64,000 nt of DNA from Ruminococcus flavefaciens MA2007 (GCF_000621845.1 NZ_JHXF01000015.1:1-64000); one strand, 5' to 3'. Counted from the stretch's first letter, positions 25,849-34,698 are shown. Numbers and translations are program-made. The notes: generated from the sequence alone by a model not told the origin.

Positions 25849-25877
25849 ATCATAACCGAAAAAACGCAAAATGTCAA
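25849..25877 (-). promoter_or_regulatory. Promoter of the 189-aa cargo gene
   Basis: Minus strand: TTGACA (25877-25872), 17 bp, TATGAT (25854-25849). The -35 overlaps the first bases of the terminase SD (AAGGAGGTG, 25876-25884). Confidence 0.8.
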
Positions 25878-25890
25878 GGAGGTGAGGCGC

Positions 25891-27492
25891 TTGCGAAAGC
25901 TGAAAGATTATACACCGACGCAGTTCATGGCGGAGGATTCCCATTACGACAAAGCCGCCGCTGACTATGCGGTGCGGTTCATTGAGTGCCTTGCCCATAC
26001 CAAAGGCACATGGGCGGGAAAGCCGTTCGAGCTGATCGACTGGCAGGAGCGCATCATCCGTGACCTGTTCGGTGTTATCAAGCACAACGGCTACCGGCAG
26101 TTCAACACGGCATACATCGAAATTCCGAAGAAAAACGGAAAGTCTGAGCTTGCCGCTGCGGTCGCCCTGCTTTTGACCTGCGGCGACGGTGAGGAACGTG
26201 CCGAGGTCTACGGCTGCGCTGCCGACCGACAGCAGGCTGCGATCGTGTTCGATGTCGCCGCCGACATGGTGCGGATGTGTCCCGCCCTGAACAAGCGAGT
26301 GAAGATCCTGACCTCGCAGAAGCGCATCGTGTATGTGCCGACCAACTCCTTCTATCAGGTGCTTTCCGCTGAGGCGTACAGCAAGCACGGCTTCAACATC
26401 CACGGAGTCGTATTCGATGAACTGCATACCCAGCCTAACCGGAAGCTCTTTGACGTTATGACAAAAGGCTCCGGCGATGCCCGAATGCAGCCGCTGTATT
26501 TCTTAATCACCACAGCAGGCACGGACACGAACAGCATCTGCTACGAGCAGCACCAGAAGGCGCAGGATATTCTCGAAGGGCGCAAGATCGACAAGACCTT
26601 CTATCCGGTCATCTACGGCGCACCGGACGATGCCGATTGGACTTCTCCGGAGGTCTGGAAGAATTCAAACCCTTCCCTCGGTGAAACGATCGGCATGGAC
26701 AAGGTGGAAGCCGCCTGCGAATCCGCCAAGCAGAACCCCGGCGAAGAAAACGCCTTCCGGCAGCTTCGTCTGAATCAATGGGTTAAGCAGACCGTCCGAT
26801 GGATGCCGATGCACAAGTGGGACGCCTGCAAGGTCGATTTCGACGAATCGCTGCTGGAAGGGCGTGTATGTTATGGCGGTCTCGACCTCTCGTCCACGAC
26901 GGATATCACTGCTTTCGTGCTGGTGTTTCCGCCGACCGATGAGGACGACCATTATTATATTCTGCCGTACTTCTGGCTGCCGGAGGAATCGCTTGACCTG
27001 CGTGTAAGGCGTGACCATGTGCCATATGATCTCTGGCAGAGGCAGGGCTTCCTGATGACTACCGAAGGCAACGTTGTCCATTACGGCTTCATTGAGAACT
27101 TCATCGACGAACTGGGTACACGGTTCAATATCCGGGAGATCGCATTTGACCGCTGGGGTGCTGTGCAGATGTCGCAGAACCTTGAAGAGCTGGGCTTCAC
27201 ACTGGTACAGTTCGGTCAGGGCTACCGTGATATGTCGCCGCCGACCAAAGAGCTGATGAAGCTGACGCTGGAGCAGAAGATTGCCCACAACGGGCATCCG
27301 GTTCTCCGCTGGAATATGGACAACATTTTCATCAAGTGTGATCCCGCAGGGAACATCAAGCCGGATAAGGAAAAATCCACGGAAAAGATTGACGGAACGG
27401 TCGCCACGATTATGGCGCTCGACCGTGCGATCCGCTGTGGAAACGACACTGGCGACAGCATTTATGACGAGAGGGATTTGTTAGTGTTGTAG
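25891..27492 (+). CDS. terL: Terminase large subunit
   Basis: A 533-aa packaging motor. I choose the TTG at 25891, 6 bp after AAGGAGGTG; an ATG start would need 25816 (no SD) or 25927 (internal). Walker A is PKKNGKSE (79-86), Walker B VVFDELH (173-179), followed by a TTAG coupling motif. The C-terminal RNase H-like nuclease starts at GGLDLSSTTD (329-338) and continues with FDRWGA and DGTVATIMALDRAI. It cuts concatemers and pumps DNA into the capsid. GC-rich compared with the preceding cargo. Confidence 0.93.
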   Translation: MRKLKDYTPTQFMAEDSHYDKAAADYAVRFIECLAHTKGTWAGKPFELIDWQERIIRDLFGVIKHNGYRQFNTAYIEIPKKNGKSELAAAVALLLTCGDGEERAEVYGCAADRQQAAIVFDVAADMVRMCPALNKRVKILTSQKRIVYVPTNSFYQVLSAEAYSKHGFNIHGVVFDELHTQPNRKLFDVMTKGSGDARMQPLYFLITTAGTDTNSICYEQHQKAQDILEGRKIDKTFYPVIYGAPDDADWTSPEVWKNSNPSLGETIGMDKVEAACESAKQNPGEENAFRQLRLNQWVKQTVRWMPMHKWDACKVDFDESLLEGRVCYGGLDLSSTTDITAFVLVFPPTDEDDHYYILPYFWLPEESLDLRVRRDHVPYDLWQRQGFLMTTEGNVVHYGFIENFIDELGTRFNIREIAFDRWGAVQMSQNLEELGFTLVQFGQGYRDMSPPTKELMKLTLEQKIAHNGHPVLRWNMDNIFIKCDPAGNIKPDKEKSTEKIDGTVATIMALDRAIRCGNDTGDSIYDERDLLVL

Positions 27493-27512
27493 TTGCTGAG
27501 GTAAATCTGAAG

Positions 27513-27700
27513 TTATTGAAACCTGTTATCGGTCACGGTTAAGCTTACATATTCATTATCCAGCTTATAATTTGATTTTGTATTTTTGAGAATGTTGTCT
27601 GACTCAATAGTTTTTTTCTCTTCATTATAGATCATAAGCCAATAGATAAAGTTAATTAAAAGCGCAACATAAACAACACCGATAACGGGGTGTGATGATC
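27513..27700 (-). pseudogene. Possible remnant of a small membrane protein
   Basis: A minus-strand frame without a start codon reads VIGVVYVALLINFIYWLMIY, then NEEKKTIESDNILKN, and ends NRFQ. It has one membrane segment and directly follows the membrane-protein cargo gene. Probably a decayed second gene of that insertion. Confidence 0.3.
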
Positions 27701-27702
27701 AA

Positions 27703-28449
27703 TTAAAGTTTCGGGAGATTGTTTAATTCATATGAAGGAATACATAACACATACTCCGCATTTACAGTGCGAATAACAGAATATGAATACGGTATCAAGT
27801 AGTGATCCAGTATAAAACTACCTATAACGGGTATCAGAGAAAAGAGGCTGCTTTTCTTCTTAACTCCGATTTTTGAATATGATGACGGAGATCCACTGCG
27901 TATCCAATGACGAGTTTTAGCCTTGTTATCCGACTCTGTCCATGGGCTCATAAGTGAGTATGGTATCCTTACTGTTCCGGTAACATCAACAAAATATAAT
28001 GCCTCATTGTCAGTGTAAGTGAGGTACATACCATTCGTAAACGGATGATCCTTTTTCCGGTAGAAATCATCCTGTAATGGCTTTGGAAATAACAGTTCTA
28101 TTTCGTCACTGTCATCGGGAATATTCATTTCGGATACAGCCTTTGTACACATTTCTTCTGAGCGTCGCTTTACAGACGGCCTGCTGATCCATATCGCGCA
28201 TATTGCCCAGACAAGTGGAAATCCGAATATTGTAAGCAATCCGAATAAAAAGATTAAGCCTGAATTCCAACCTGCAAGATCGCCGCCGATCCATAGAATT
28301 GCCATGAAAACGACAAAGGCAATAGCGATCCACTTTGTATTTTTTTCTATCTTTTCGATCTTTTGATTATGTCTTGTGATTTGTTCCAAAAGCTCTGGAT
28401 TTGGGCGGCACACAATTAGTTCATCAGAGTCGAATACATTTTTCAACAT
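27703..28449 (-). CDS. 248-aa membrane protein, cargo gene
   Basis: The start at 28449 follows TGGAGG; the frame upstream is only the reverse of the portal gene. Two membrane segments are visible (about residues 39-57 and 63-88), flanked by a short N-terminal region with IEKIEKNTKW and a soluble C-terminal domain of about 155 residues (TNGMYLTYTDNEALYFVDVT, HWIRSGSPSSYSKIG). No family recognised. It has a consensus promoter and is inserted between terminase and portal in reverse orientation, so it is probably expressed in the lysogen. Confidence 0.65.
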   Translation of the reverse strand: MLKNVFDSDELIVCRPNPELLEQITRHNQKIEKIEKNTKWIAIAFVVFMAILWIGGDLAGWNSGLIFLFGLLTIFGFPLVWAICAIWISRPSVKRRSEEMCTKAVSEMNIPDDSDEIELLFPKPLQDDFYRKKDHPFTNGMYLTYTDNEALYFVDVTGTVRIPYSLMSPWTESDNKAKTRHWIRSGSPSSYSKIGVKKKSSLFSLIPVIGSFILDHYLIPYSYSVIRTVNAEYVLCIPSYELNNLPKL

Positions 28450-28494
28450 AAAGAGGTTTCCTCCAGTAAAATCTAAGTATAAATCTACATTATA

Positions 28495-28523
28495 ATTATA
28501 CCAAAGCCCATAAAAAAAGTCAA
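28495..28523 (-). promoter_or_regulatory. Promoter of the membrane-protein cargo gene
   Basis: Minus strand: TTGACT (28523-28518), 17 bp, TATAAT (28500-28495). It ends just before the portal gene's SD. Confidence 0.85.
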
Positions 28524-28542
28524 CCGAAAGGAGCTGATGCAC

Positions 28543-29793
28543 ATGGGCATTTTCAGCGGACTGTTTCGGTCGAGGGACAAGCCGAAGGACAGCTACGACA
28601 GCCCGTCCTACAGTTATTTCTTCGGACGGACACACGCAGGCAAGCGAGTCAACGACCGCACGGCTATGCAGATCATCGCAGTTTACGCCTGCGTGAGAGT
28701 TTTGTCGGAAGCAATCGCGCAGCTGCCCCTGCACGTTTATCAATATACCAATAGCGGAAAAGAGCGAGTGCCGAAGCACCCGCTGTATATTTTGCTGCAC
28801 GACCAGCCAAATCCGGAAATGACATCGTTCGTATTCCGGGAAACGCTGATGGCACATCTGCTGATCTACGGCAACGCCTATGCCCAGATCATCCGGAACG
28901 GCAGAGGTGATGTTATCGGGCTGTATCCGCTGATACCGGATAAGGTGCGTGTTGACCGAGATGATCGTGGCAGGCTCATTTACCGCTATAGCCGATATGA
29001 CGAACACAACCCAAATTTCAAGCAGCAGGGCGAGATCATTCTGCCGATGGAACAGGTGCTGCATATTCCCGGACTCGGCTTTGACGGTCTGGTCGGATAC
29101 AGTCCCATTGCAATGGCGAAGAATGCTATCGGTCTTGCAGTTGCCTGTGATGAATACGGGGCATCATTCTTTGCAAACGGCGCAGCACCTTCGGCGGTGC
29201 TGGAGTATCCGGGTACTATCAAAAATCCGGAACGTATCAGGGAAGCCTGGCACAGAGCTTATGGAAATGGTAACGCTCATAAAGTTGCTGTTCTTGAGGA
29301 GGGCATGAAATACACACCTATCTCCATTCCGAATAATGATGCACAGTTCCTTGAAACCCGAAAATTTCAGATTGAGGAGATTGCGAGACTGTATCGCGTA
29401 CCGCTGCATATGATAGGAGACCTTGACCATGCTACATTCAGCAACATTGAGCACTTGTCACTAGAATTCGTTAAGTATACACTGGACCCGTGGTTGGTCC
29501 GCTGGGAACAGGGAATGCAGAAAGCGCTTCTTTCCGATTCGGAGAAGGGGCGCTATTTTATTAAGTTCAACGTTGAGGGACTGCTGCGAGGCGACTATGC
29601 GAGCCGTATGCAGGGTTATGCTACTGCACGTCAGAACGGCTGGATGTCTGCAAATGATATCCGAGAGCTTGAGGACATGAATGCTATTCCCGCAGAACTG
29701 GGCGGAGATCTTTATCTCTGTAACGGCAGCTTCACAAAATTACAGGACGCAGGCGCAGCATACGCACAAAAGGAGGAAAATACTGATGAATAA
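28543..29793 (+). CDS. HK97-type portal protein
   Basis: A 416-aa portal protein: IIAVYACVRVLSEAIAQLPL, HPLYILLHDQPNPEMTSF, MAHLLIYGNAYAQIIRNGRG, LYPLIPDKVRV, and later IEEIARLYRVPLHMIGDL. It forms the dodecameric ring for DNA entry and tail attachment. AAAGGAG is nine bases before ATG 28543, so 28543 is preferred to 28537. Codon usage changes from GC-rich to more AT-rich near 29.2 kb, suggesting recombination inside the gene. It overlaps the protease gene by 8 bp. Confidence 0.92.
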   Translation: MGIFSGLFRSRDKPKDSYDSPSYSYFFGRTHAGKRVNDRTAMQIIAVYACVRVLSEAIAQLPLHVYQYTNSGKERVPKHPLYILLHDQPNPEMTSFVFRETLMAHLLIYGNAYAQIIRNGRGDVIGLYPLIPDKVRVDRDDRGRLIYRYSRYDEHNPNFKQQGEIILPMEQVLHIPGLGFDGLVGYSPIAMAKNAIGLAVACDEYGASFFANGAAPSAVLEYPGTIKNPERIREAWHRAYGNGNAHKVAVLEEGMKYTPISIPNNDAQFLETRKFQIEEIARLYRVPLHMIGDLDHATFSNIEHLSLEFVKYTLDPWLVRWEQGMQKALLSDSEKGRYFIKFNVEGLLRGDYASRMQGYATARQNGWMSANDIRELEDMNAIPAELGGDLYLCNGSFTKLQDAGAAYAQKEENTDE

Positions 29794-30580
29794 CAAATTC
29801 TGGAACTGGGTTAAAAATGAAGAAACCAACGAATCAGAGCTCATTTTCAACGGGCCTATCTCGGAGGATACATGGTTCGGAGATGAGATAACTCCCGCAT
29901 TATTCAGAAACGAGCTTTCTAAGATAAACGGAGACTTTACCGTATGGATAAACTCTCCCGGCGGAGATGTTTTTGCAGCTTCGCAGATATACACCATGCT
30001 TCGCAATCATAAGGGTAAGGTAACCGTAAAAATAGACGGTATTGCGGCAAGCGCCGCTTCTGTGGTTGCTATGGCAGGAGATGAAACACTTATAGCTCCA
30101 ACTGGTATGCTTATGATACATAATCCCGCTACTATAGCCGTCGGTAATAAATCCGATATGGAACAGGCTATACGACTTCTTGACGAGGTTAAGGAAAGCA
30201 TTATAAACGCCTACGAAGAGAAGTCTCATCAGTCACGTGCCAGGATAGCCCATATGATGGACGAAGAGACATGGCTCAATGCAAAAAAGGCTCTCAGCAT
30301 GGGACTTGTTGACGGCATCCTTTTTAAAGATGATGCTGCAGATGACTCTCCGGCTGAAGAAGATCCGGATGAAAATACACCTGATGAGGATGAAAGTGAA
30401 GAACCTGACGAGGACGGTGGTAAGTTCAAGCGACGTAAAACTGACGATATTGCTGCTATGTCATATTCAGCTGCTTCTGCTATGGACAAGCTTATGAAGA
30501 AGATCTCAGCATCATATACACCTGTTACAGGTACACCAATCGACCAGCTGGACAAGAGATTGTCTCTGTTGAAACACTAA
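29786..30580 (+). CDS. ClpP-type prohead protease
   Basis: A 264-aa protein; GGAGG near 29773 and the start at 29786 fit overlap with portal. The ClpP fold carries NSPGGDVFAASQIY, nucleophile S89 in IDGIAASAASVVAMAG and H112 in MLMIHNP. The C-terminal third is acidic (DEDESEEPDEDGG) and may be a scaffold-like tail. It processes capsid and scaffold during head maturation. Usual order portal, protease, capsid. Confidence 0.9.
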   Translation: MNNKFWNWVKNEETNESELIFNGPISEDTWFGDEITPALFRNELSKINGDFTVWINSPGGDVFAASQIYTMLRNHKGKVTVKIDGIAASAASVVAMAGDETLIAPTGMLMIHNPATIAVGNKSDMEQAIRLLDEVKESIINAYEEKSHQSRARIAHMMDEETWLNAKKALSMGLVDGILFKDDAADDSPAEEDPDENTPDEDESEEPDEDGGKFKRRKTDDIAAMSYSAASAMDKLMKKISASYTPVTGTPIDQLDKRLSLLKH

Positions 30581-30593
30581 GGAGGAATGTGTA

Positions 30594-31787
30594 ATGACTA
30601 TTCAGGAACTCAGAGAAAAAAGAGCAAAGGCATGGGATACAGCCCGTGATTTCCTTGATTCAAAGCGTAACGCAAGCGGACTTCTCTCAGAGGAGAACAG
30701 TAAAACATATGATACACTGGAACAGACAATAGTTGACCTCGGTAAGGAAATCGAGCGTATGGAAAGAGCCGAGCGTATCGGACAGGAGCTTTCAGCTGCT
30801 ACTACAACACCAGTTGTTGGAACTCCCGGAGCTCATATCACTGATACTCCCAAGCACTCTACAGGCACTGAGGAATACAGCAAGGCATTCTGGAACAGTG
30901 TCCGTAACCGTAACTGGATCGACGTCCGCAACGACCTGCAGGTAGGTGAAGATACCGAGGGCGGCTATCTCGTACCGGATGAGTTTGAGAAAAAGCTCAT
31001 TGAAGCCCTTGAGGAGGAAAACGTATTCCGTCCACTTGCCACAAGAATACAGACTTCAAGCGGTGATAGAAAGATACCGGTTGTAACATCAAAGGGTGAA
31101 GCGGTATGGATGGAGGAGGAAGAGGCATATACTCTCTCCGATGACTCCTTCGGTCAGCTCTCACTCTCTGCTTACAAGGTCGGCACGGCTATCAAGATCT
31201 CCGAGGAACTTCTCAACGACTCCGTTTTTGACCTACCCGCCTATATTGCAAAGGAATTCGCCCGTAGAATCGGTGCAAAGGAAGAGGAAGCATTTGTCGC
31301 TGGCGACGGTGTCGGCAAGCCTACGGGCATTTTCGCGGCTTCTGGAGGCGCTCAGGAAGGTGCAACCTCAAGCGGAGCTACAATCAGCTTTGATGACATG
31401 ATAGAGCTGTTTTATTCTATCAAGAGTCCATACCGTAAGAAGGCTATCTGGCTTCTCAACGAGCAGACCGTCAAGGCTCTCCGTAAAATCAAGGACAACA
31501 CCGGCAACTATATCTGGCAGCCCAGTGTTTCCAACGGTATTCCCGATACTATACTCAATCGCCCCTATGTAACTTCCGTTTACGCACCTACAATAGAAGC
31601 AGGCAGTAAGGCTATCGCATTCGGAGACTTCAGCTATTACTGGATAGCAGACCGTCAGGGACGCAGCATGAAACGACTTAACGAGCTTTTTGCCATGAAC
31701 GGACAGATAGGCTTCCTTGCTTCACAGCGAGTTGACGGCAAGCTTATACTTCCTGAAGCTGTAAAGGTGCTGACTATGAAGGCATGA
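30594..31787 (+). CDS. HK97-type major capsid protein
   Basis: A 397-aa protein: an N-terminal coiled-coil delta domain (1-65), then a linker with TGTEEYSKAFWNSVR and the HK97 fold: LVPDEFEKKLIEALEEENVF, SAYKVGTAIKISEELLNDS, GDGVGKPTGIFAA and WLLNEQTVKALRKIKD. The delta domain is expected to be removed by the upstream protease. AAGGAGG before the ATG. The stop overlaps the next start. Confidence 0.93.
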   Translation: MTIQELREKRAKAWDTARDFLDSKRNASGLLSEENSKTYDTLEQTIVDLGKEIERMERAERIGQELSAATTTPVVGTPGAHITDTPKHSTGTEEYSKAFWNSVRNRNWIDVRNDLQVGEDTEGGYLVPDEFEKKLIEALEEENVFRPLATRIQTSSGDRKIPVVTSKGEAVWMEEEEAYTLSDDSFGQLSLSAYKVGTAIKISEELLNDSVFDLPAYIAKEFARRIGAKEEEAFVAGDGVGKPTGIFAASGGAQEGATSSGATISFDDMIELFYSIKSPYRKKAIWLLNEQTVKALRKIKDNTGNYIWQPSVSNGIPDTILNRPYVTSVYAPTIEAGSKAIAFGDFSYYWIADRQGRSMKRLNELFAMNGQIGFLASQRVDGKLILPEAVKVLTMKA

Positions 31788-32056
31788 TAACACTTGCTGA
31801 AACCAAGAATTATCTCCGTGTAGACCACTGCGAAGATGACAAGCTCATCATATCGCTTATAGATACGGCAAAGCGCCTTGTGAAAGATGTGGGCAGAATG
31901 GATGATGCTGCACTTGCGGTAAATGAGGGAACCTCACGGCAGGCTATGCTGTATACTGTATCATACCTCTACGAAAACCGCAATACTGCAGATTACCATA
32001 AGCTGACTCTTACACTGAGGGCGCTTTTATTTGCACAGAGGGAGGGCATTATATGA
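31784..32056 (+). CDS. Head-tail connector (gp6-like)
   Basis: A 90-aa helical protein: ITLAETKNYLRVDHCEDDKL, IDTAKRLVKDVGRMDD and QAMLYTVSYLYENRNT. This matches the small gp6/YqbG-type connector that binds under the portal. Overlaps both neighbours by 4 bp. Confidence 0.85.
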   Translation: MITLAETKNYLRVDHCEDDKLIISLIDTAKRLVKDVGRMDDAALAVNEGTSRQAMLYTVSYLYENRNTADYHKLTLTLRALLFAQREGII

Positions 32057-32409
32057 TGGAAATAGGAATGCTTAATCAGAGGATATCCTTCCTCGAGCAT
32101 CATACGAAAACTGACAGTATCGGCAATCACAAGGCTCAGTGGGAGGAGGCTTTCTCCTGCTGGGCAGCCGTTACTCCAAAGTCATCAACTGAAACGACAG
32201 AAGCCGGTGTCACAAAGGAAATCTACTCAATAGAATTCATAGTGCGGCAAACCGCTGATACTATGCGGATTAATCCGACAACGCACAGGCTTCAGTTCCG
32301 TGGGCTATCATATAACATTGACAGTATACTGCCGAATTACAAGTCTATGAACTATATGAAAATAACGGCAGGCACACGAAGGGCTGGTGAACAGGATGAC
32401 TTCTATTGA
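32053..32409 (+). CDS. Head closure / head-tail joining protein
   Basis: A 118-aa protein of the SPP1 gp16-like head closure family: GMLNQRISFLEHHTKTDSIG, WEEAFSCWAAVTP, EFIVRQTADTM and LSYNIDSILPNYKSMNYMKI. It seals the portal channel after packaging. Its end overlaps the gp10-like gene by 14 bp. Confidence 0.85.
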   Translation: MMEIGMLNQRISFLEHHTKTDSIGNHKAQWEEAFSCWAAVTPKSSTETTEAGVTKEIYSIEFIVRQTADTMRINPTTHRLQFRGLSYNIDSILPNYKSMNYMKITAGTRRAGEQDDFY

Positions 32410-32764
32410 CGACATGGCAGATGTAATTATGAAAGGTCTGGCTGAATACGCAGATCTTGCTGATACGGAAATGAAAAAGGCTGTCAAAAAGACAGCTGAA
32501 AACGTTAAAAAGGAAATATCTGCAAATGCTCCGAAGCGCAGCGGCAAGTACCGCAAGAGCTGGACGACCAAGAAAACGAAGGAGAACAGTCATACACTCG
32601 AAATGACCGTTCACTCGAAAGACCGCTACCAGCTTGCGCACCTGCTTGAAAAAGGTCATGCAAAGCGCAACGGCGGACGTGTATCCGGCAAACCGCATAT
32701 TGCCCCTGCGGAAGCGCACGGCGAGGAAATGCTCACGCAGCTAATCGAGGAGGCGCTGTCATGA
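32396..32764 (+). CDS. HK97 gp10-like tail component
   Basis: A 122-aa basic protein: EMKKAVKKTAENVKKEISAN, KRSGKYRKSWTTKK, LAHLLEKGHAKRNGGRV and HIAPAE. Typical HK97 gp10 signature. ATG 32396 is used; a GTG at 32387 is also possible. Composition becomes GC-rich inside this gene (about 32.5 kb). A reverse-strand cargo gene follows, though in related phages the terminator-type gene would follow directly. Confidence 0.85.
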   Translation: MTSIDDMADVIMKGLAEYADLADTEMKKAVKKTAENVKKEISANAPKRSGKYRKSWTTKKTKENSHTLEMTVHSKDRYQLAHLLEKGHAKRNGGRVSGKPHIAPAEAHGEEMLTQLIEEALS

Positions 32765-32771
32765 TTATGGC

Positions 32772-33122
32772 TTATACCTCATAATTGCATTTATCAGGAA
32801 AGCATTGTAATTTCTGAATTTGTCTGAGAAGTTTACACCAAAGGTGGACTGCCATAACATCATAGCCAATTGAGCACTTCAACCACGTATTAGAACAATT
32901 TTCTATGACAATATCACCCTTGTCATAAAGTTCGGCAAAAGAATCATTCGGAACGCCCCAACTATCAGAAAAAACTTTCTTTGAGATAATTATTTTTCCA
33001 TCGCATATACGCTCGTCATTAAGATATTTTTTGTTATTATAGTTAAATGATGAATAGGCATATGTTACGTATTCATCATTCTCATATAGCTTTTTGCAAA
33101 ATGCACCATGTCCAACACTCAT
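32772..33122 (-). CDS. 116-aa cargo protein
   Basis: AAAAGGAG upstream of the ATG at 33122. Begins MSVGHGAFCKKLYENDEYVT and contains YAYSSFNYNNKKYLND. No signal peptide or membrane segment. AT-rich. Some features (small, soluble, aromatic) recall polymorphic-toxin immunity proteins, but I cannot assign a family. Inserted exactly at the junction of the gp10-like gene and the next tail gene; ATGA occurs at both edges (32761 and 33190). Confidence 0.6.
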   Translation of the reverse strand: MSVGHGAFCKKLYENDEYVTYAYSSFNYNNKKYLNDERICDGKIIISKKVFSDSWGVPNDSFAELYDKGDIVIENCSNTWLKCSIGYDVMAVHLWCKLLRQIQKLQCFPDKCNYEV

Positions 33123-33143
33123 TATAATCAGCTCCTTTTTTTC

Positions 33144-33172
33144 ATTATATACGATTAAAGGAGAAAAATCAA
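33144..33172 (-). promoter_or_regulatory. Promoter of the 116-aa cargo gene
   Basis: Minus strand: TTGATT (33172-33167), 17 bp, TATAAT (33149-33144). Confidence 0.8.
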
Positions 33173-33189
33173 TTACTGAAAGGGAAAAA

Positions 33190-33507
33190 ATGACCTATGA
33201 AGAAATCAATGAAATGATGCAGGAGATTGAGCTGCCATTCGCCTATCATCATTTTGCAGAGGGCGAGTATCCGAAACCGCCCTTTGTTATTTTTCTCTCA
33301 CCCGGCGAGGACACCTTCGGCGCGGATAACCTGATGTATCACAGTTCCAAGCAACTTGATATTGAACTGTATACGGATGAAAAGTCGCCCGATACGGAAA
33401 GCCGTGTGGAGGAAGTGCTGACGCAGCACAATATCTATTACACGAAAACTGAAAGCTACATCGAGAGCGAGAAGCTCTACGAGGTGCTTTACGAAATGGA
33501 GGTATAA
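33190..33507 (+). CDS. Tail completion / tail terminator protein
   Basis: A 105-aa protein; the frame opens earlier but GAAAGGG before ATG 33190 fits. MTYEEINEMMQEIELPFAYH, PPFVIFLSPGEDTFGADN, QLDIELYTDEKSPDTESRVE and YEVLYEME are typical of tail terminator proteins that cap the tail tube next to the head. Located between gp10-like and major tail protein genes, as expected. Confidence 0.8.
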   Translation: MTYEEINEMMQEIELPFAYHHFAEGEYPKPPFVIFLSPGEDTFGADNLMYHSSKQLDIELYTDEKSPDTESRVEEVLTQHNIYYTKTESYIESEKLYEVLYEMEV

Positions 33508-33509
33508 CA

Positions 33510-34142
33510 ATGGCACTGCAGAAGAATAAGGTAAAATTCGGTCTGAACAAGGTGCATTGGGCAAAGATCACAGCATGGAGCGATGATGGTGTTCCGACCT
33601 TCGCAACGCCTGTACGTCTGCCCGGTGCAGTTTCCCTGAGCATTGACGCGAACGGCGAAAACGAGAATTTCTACGCTGACAACAGCGTTTATTATGTCAT
33701 CAACAACAACGCAGGCTACGACGGCGATCTGGAGGTCGCACTCATCACCACCGACTTTGCAACAGCGATTCTCGGCGAACAGCTTGATGCAAAGGGCGTT
33801 CTGGTGGAGCGCAACGATGCGGAAACATCGCAGTTCGCAATCATGTTCGAGTTCGACGGGGACAAGAACCACATCCGCCATGTGCTTTACTGCTGCTCGG
33901 CTTCCCGTCCTGCGACTGAGGGCGAGACTACCGAGGAGAGCAAGTCCGTCAAGACGGAAAAGCTCTCCCTCAAGGCATCGGCGCTGCCGAACGGTCTGGT
34001 GAAGTCCAAGACCTGCGAAAGCACTGACCAGACGACCTACGACAACTGGTACAATGCGGTTTATATGCCGACTGCTGCAACCAATAACAGCACCGGCACA
34101 CGTTCCACAACAACTAAGTCCGGCGGCAGCACGGCTGAGTAA
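33510..34142 (+). CDS. Major tail tube protein
   Basis: A 210-aa protein: VKFGLNKVHWAKITAWSDDG, VSLSIDANGENENFYADNSV, YDGDLEVALITTDFATAILG and FAIMFEFDGDKNHIRHVLYC. This is the phi13-type major tail protein of siphophages. The Ser/Thr/Gly-rich C-terminus (TGTRSTTTKSGGS) is probably a flexible surface tail. GGAGGT upstream of the next gene starts at its stop. Confidence 0.9.
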   Translation: MALQKNKVKFGLNKVHWAKITAWSDDGVPTFATPVRLPGAVSLSIDANGENENFYADNSVYYVINNNAGYDGDLEVALITTDFATAILGEQLDAKGVLVERNDAETSQFAIMFEFDGDKNHIRHVLYCCSASRPATEGETTEESKSVKTEKLSLKASALPNGLVKSKTCESTDQTTYDNWYNAVYMPTAATNNSTGTRSTTTKSGGSTAE

Positions 34143-34153
34143 GGAGGTACAGA

Positions 34154-34534
34154 ATGGCTATCAAAAAGACGATTACCGTTGACGGTATCGAAGTTCCGTT
34201 CAAGGCGAGTGCCGCCGTGCCTCGCCTTTACCGCATCAAGTTCCGCAGGGATATCTACAAGGATTTTGCTGCGCTTCAGATCTCTGTTCAGGAAGGCGAC
34301 GAGGAAGGCTCTAACCTCGACATCGAGAGCCTTGAGGTATTCGAGAACATTGCATACATCATGGCGAAACACGCTGATCCGGAGAACGTCCCGGACAATC
34401 CCGATGACTGGCTGGAGAAGTTCAACACGTTCTCCATTTACGAGGTGCTGCCGCAGCTCATTGAACTGTGGGGGCTTAACGTGGAGACACAGGCAGAGTC
34501 TAAAAAAAACATCGCAAAACTGACCGCCCGATGA
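34154..34534 (+). CDS. Tail assembly chaperone (G-type)
   Basis: A 126-aa protein: MAIKKTITVDGIEVPFKASA, YRIKFRRDIYKDF, LEVFENIAYIMAKHADPENV and LEKFNTFSIYEVLPQLIELW. It is the first tail chaperone between tail tube and tape measure. It ends in ESKKNIAKLTAR, encoded over A-AAA-AAC, a -1 slippery site. A frameshift at this site reads into the downstream T frame, which is open throughout. Confidence 0.88.
   Translation: MAIKKTITVDGIEVPFKASAAVPRLYRIKFRRDIYKDFAALQISVQEGDEEGSNLDIESLEVFENIAYIMAKHADPENVPDNPDDWLEKFNTFSIYEVLPQLIELWGLNVETQAESKKNIAKLTAR
34504..34510 (+). other. Probable -1 ribosomal frameshift site
   Basis: A-AAA-AAC in the zero frame of the G chaperone. After a -1 shift the frame reads KHRKTDRP, then the T open frame to 34698 without a stop. 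This matches the G/GT fusion strategy of lambda-like tails. Confidence 0.7.
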
Positions 34535-34698
34535 CAACGCCGTTGTTTCTCTTGAGATGCAAACAGCTCGGCCTAACAATGACCGAGCTGGATATGCTTA
34601 CGATAGGTTTAATCAACGATATGTTCACCGAGCGTGAAAATGATGATTATGAGGGTTGGCATGAGGTGGCTTCTCAAAGCGATATGGATGCGTTTTAA
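34531..34698 (+). CDS. Tail assembly chaperone, T part (GT fusion)
   Basis: 55 codons beginning MTTPLFLLRCKQLGLTMTEL and ending DYEGWHEVASQSDMDAF. The ATG overlaps the G stop as ATGA, but the frame is also reachable by -1 shift from the slippery site at 34504, giving a 181-residue GT product. The chaperone complex coats the tape measure during tail assembly. Degraded copies of its C-terminus occur at 35431 and 37379. Confidence 0.8.
   Translation: MTTPLFLLRCKQLGLTMTELDMLTIGLINDMFTERENDDYEGWHEVASQSDMDAF

Noticed and set aside
25822..26427. Upstream extension of the 25.3-kb minus frame
   Set aside because: Antisense of the terminase gene; the SD and promoter fit the start at 25821.
28450..29064. 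Upstream extension of the 27.7-kb membrane-protein frame
   Set aside because: It is the reverse of the portal gene; SD and promoter place the start at 28449.
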